A DNA stretch of 8,312 nucleotides, taken from a bacterium (lineage in GTDB: Bacteria > Zixibacteria > MSB-5A5 > GN15 > FEB-12). Of this stretch, positions 7,163 through 8,312 are shown piece after piece. A program made the translations under genes and the position numbers. The stretch's first letter is position 1. Every line of letters starts with the position of its first letter. The notes under the pieces were generated by a model, which was not told the origin of the DNA, did not search any database, and worked only from the letters and a program-made list of their open reading frames with translations. Location: contig JAUWMW010000092.1 of the NCBI GenBank assembly GCA_030612965.1, positions 1-8,312 on the forward strand, written 5' to 3'.

Positions 7163-8164
7163 ATGCAGGATACGCTCAAACAAATCGGGCAGCTTTTTCT
7201 GATCGGTTTCGATGGTTCGAGACCGCCGAGCGATTTTCTGGACTTCATCGCCGAGGAGCATATCGGCGGAGTCATCCTGTTTGAAGAGAACTGCGTCACG
7301 CACCAACAAGTCAGCGACAACATCGAACGCATCTACTCACAGTTCAAACAGGGAGCCACGCCGTTTATTGCCGTCGACCAGGAGGGTGGCCGGATCTGTC
7401 GGCTGCGCCAGGCGCCGGCTGAGTTTCGGGCTGCCTCAGATTATGCCAGCAACCGTGAACTGGAGCATTTCGCGGAGGACTACTATCGCGCCGCCGCCTT
7501 CATGGAGTCGGTCGGGATCAATCTCAACCTGGCTCCGGTCGCCGACATCCACCTGCACTCAGCCAATGAGTGTCTCAAGGATCGCTGTTTCGGCGACAGC
7601 GCTGAAGAGGTGGCGCCGTTCGTGGAAAAGGCTGTCGATGTAGCCAGAAAATCAGGCCTGCTCTCCTGCCTCAAACATTTCCCCGGCCTGGGCGCGGCAG
7701 TGGCCGACCCTCACCTTCAGACGCCGGTGGTTGACTACGATGAGCTCGTCTGGCGCCAGCGCGAGATGATCCCGTTCGCCGCCGGGATAGAACACGGCGC
7801 CGATATGGTGATGACCACGCACCTGCGCATGGTAGCCTTTGGAAACGAAATCGTGACCGGCTCCAGGAAGATCATTAACTCGCTGCTAAGACAGATGCTC
7901 GCCTTTGATGGTCCCGTGATCACCGACGATCTGACTATGGCGGGCGCGGCCGCTCTCGGAAATATCGGCGAACGGACGGTGGCGGCCTTCAACGCCGGTC
8001 ATGACATCCTGCTGTTCGGCCGTGACTACGAGGCGGCTATGAGAGCTTACGATTTCTTCTATGATGCGGTCAATCGTGGTGATATCGACCGAAGACAACT
8101 GCAGGCGTCGTTAAGTCGTGTCTCGGGAATCAAGTTCAAGCTGGACAGATCCACCGTGCGTTAG
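7163..8164 (+). CDS. nagZ: Beta-N-acetylglucosaminidase, GH3 NagZ type
   Basis: This 333-residue single-domain GH3 enzyme is close in length to Gram-negative NagZ (about 340). It has no signal peptide, so it should act in the cytoplasm, removing GlcNAc from GlcNAc-anhydroMurNAc peptides taken up during cell-wall turnover. Motifs from the ATG: GGVILFEEN (35-43), VDQEGGR (71-77), NLNLAPVADIH (120-130), DRCFG (140-144), KHFPGLG (171-177), ADPH (181-184), and ITDDLTMAGA (253-262), where Asp255 aligns with the GH3 nucleophile. The NagZ loop with its Asp-His general acid/base pair is kept as Asp182 and His184, but it reads DPH rather than the usual DSH, and KHFPGHG has become KHFPGLG. A GTG at 7151 would add four residues. 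Its neighbour anmK works on its product, which supports the NagZ assignment over a generic GH3 hexosaminidase. Confidence 0.92.
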   Translation: MQDTLKQIGQLFLIGFDGSRPPSDFLDFIAEEHIGGVILFEENCVTHQQVSDNIERIYSQFKQGATPFIAVDQEGGRICRLRQAPAEFRAASDYASNRELEHFAEDYYRAAAFMESVGINLNLAPVADIHLHSANECLKDRCFGDSAEEVAPFVEKAVDVARKSGLLSCLKHFPGLGAAVADPHLQTPVVDYDELVWRQREMIPFAAGIEHGADMVMTTHLRMVAFGNEIVTGSRKIINSLLRQMLAFDGPVITDDLTMAGAAALGNIGERTVAAFNAGHDILLFGRDYEAAMRAYDFFYDAVNRGDIDRRQLQASLSRVSGIKFKLDRSTVR

Positions 8165-8175
8165 TTCTATGAAGG

Positions 8176-8312
8176 ATGTGTCTGCCCCGAATAGTCAACC
8201 GAAAGCAACTGACCATGCTGGGTCTGAACTCCGGAACCTCGGCCGACGGACTGGACATGGCGGTGGTGAAGATTCGACGGTCGACTCGCGGCGTAAGTGT
8301 GAAATACCTGAC
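8176..8312 (+). CDS. anmK: Anhydro-N-acetylmuramic acid kinase, N-terminal fragment cut by the window edge
   Basis: About 45 codons are visible before the right edge. The frame contains LGLNSGTSADGLDMAVVK, the N-terminal phosphate-binding loop of AnmK (family pattern 'GxMSGTSxDGxD'), with Asn in place of the common Met. AnmK opens the 1,6-anhydro ring of anhydroMurNAc and phosphorylates it with ATP to MurNAc-6-phosphate, in the cytoplasm. The start is uncertain. ATG 8176, 11 bases after the nagZ stop, has GAAGG touching it, which is too close for a normal ribosome binding site. ATG 8215 begins right before the conserved motif and has GAAAG nine bases upstream. The frame is closed by TGA at 8170. 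The catalytic Asp and sugar-binding parts lie outside the window. Coming directly after nagZ, it completes a peptidoglycan-recycling pair. Confidence 0.85.
   Translation, partial: MCLPRIVNRKQLTMLGLNSGTSADGLDMAVVKIRRSTRGVSVKYL

Noticed and set aside
6559..7332. 257-codon - strand open frame across the end of the cyclase and the start of nagZ
   Set aside because: It is antisense to the GGDEF domain and NagZ N terminus, both of which carry clear family motifs.
8169..8312. Second open frame beginning with ATG 8169, overlapping anmK
   Set aside because: It is open to the edge, but the protein has no recognisable motif, whereas the neighbouring frame carries the AnmK phosphate-binding loop.

Overview
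The window looks like a stretch of chromosome from a Gram-negative, fairly GC-rich, probably uncultured bacterium. A lipoprotein-type gamma-glutamyltransferase, a cytoplasmic NagZ next to AnmK (recycling of 1,6-anhydro-muropeptides) and a membrane-anchored diguanylate cyclase all point to a cell with an envelope of this kind. Short dispersed palindromes between genes would fit an FCB-type or Zixibacteria-like genome, but that placement is a weak inference. No rRNA, tRNA, CRISPR array, transposase or phage gene is visible.

Left part (1-3892, + strand): the 3' part of a GH35/GH42-like glycosidase gene enters from the left edge, with its start lying outside the window. It is followed 19 bases later by a complete gamma-glutamyltransferase gene (ggt) with a good ribosome binding site and a lipoprotein signal. 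The two are probably co-transcribed.

Middle (3893-5562): a 66-base convergent gap holds a perfect 9-bp-stem palindrome flanked by a 10-bp direct repeat. Next, on the - strand, comes a gene for a secreted bactofilin-like beta-solenoid joined to a multi-helix membrane domain. The roughly 280-base divergent gap after it holds two more palindromic repeats and no convincing gene or promoter.

Right part (5563-8312, + strand): a six-helix/GAF/GGDEF diguanylate cyclase, a NagZ-type GH3 beta-N-acetylglucosaminidase, and the first 45 or so codons of anmK (anhydro-N-acetylmuramic acid kinase), cut by the right edge. These three lie close together on one strand and probably form a transcription unit. 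NagZ releases anhydroMurNAc (peptide-linked or free) from cell-wall turnover products and AnmK phosphorylates it to MurNAc-6-phosphate, so the pair is a peptidoglycan-recycling module placed behind a c-di-GMP synthase.

No entirely new system is evident. The points most worth checking are the glycosidase with altered catalytic positions, the secreted bactofilin-like membrane protein, the palindrome family with a possible target duplication, and the pairing of the cyclase with cell-wall recycling.
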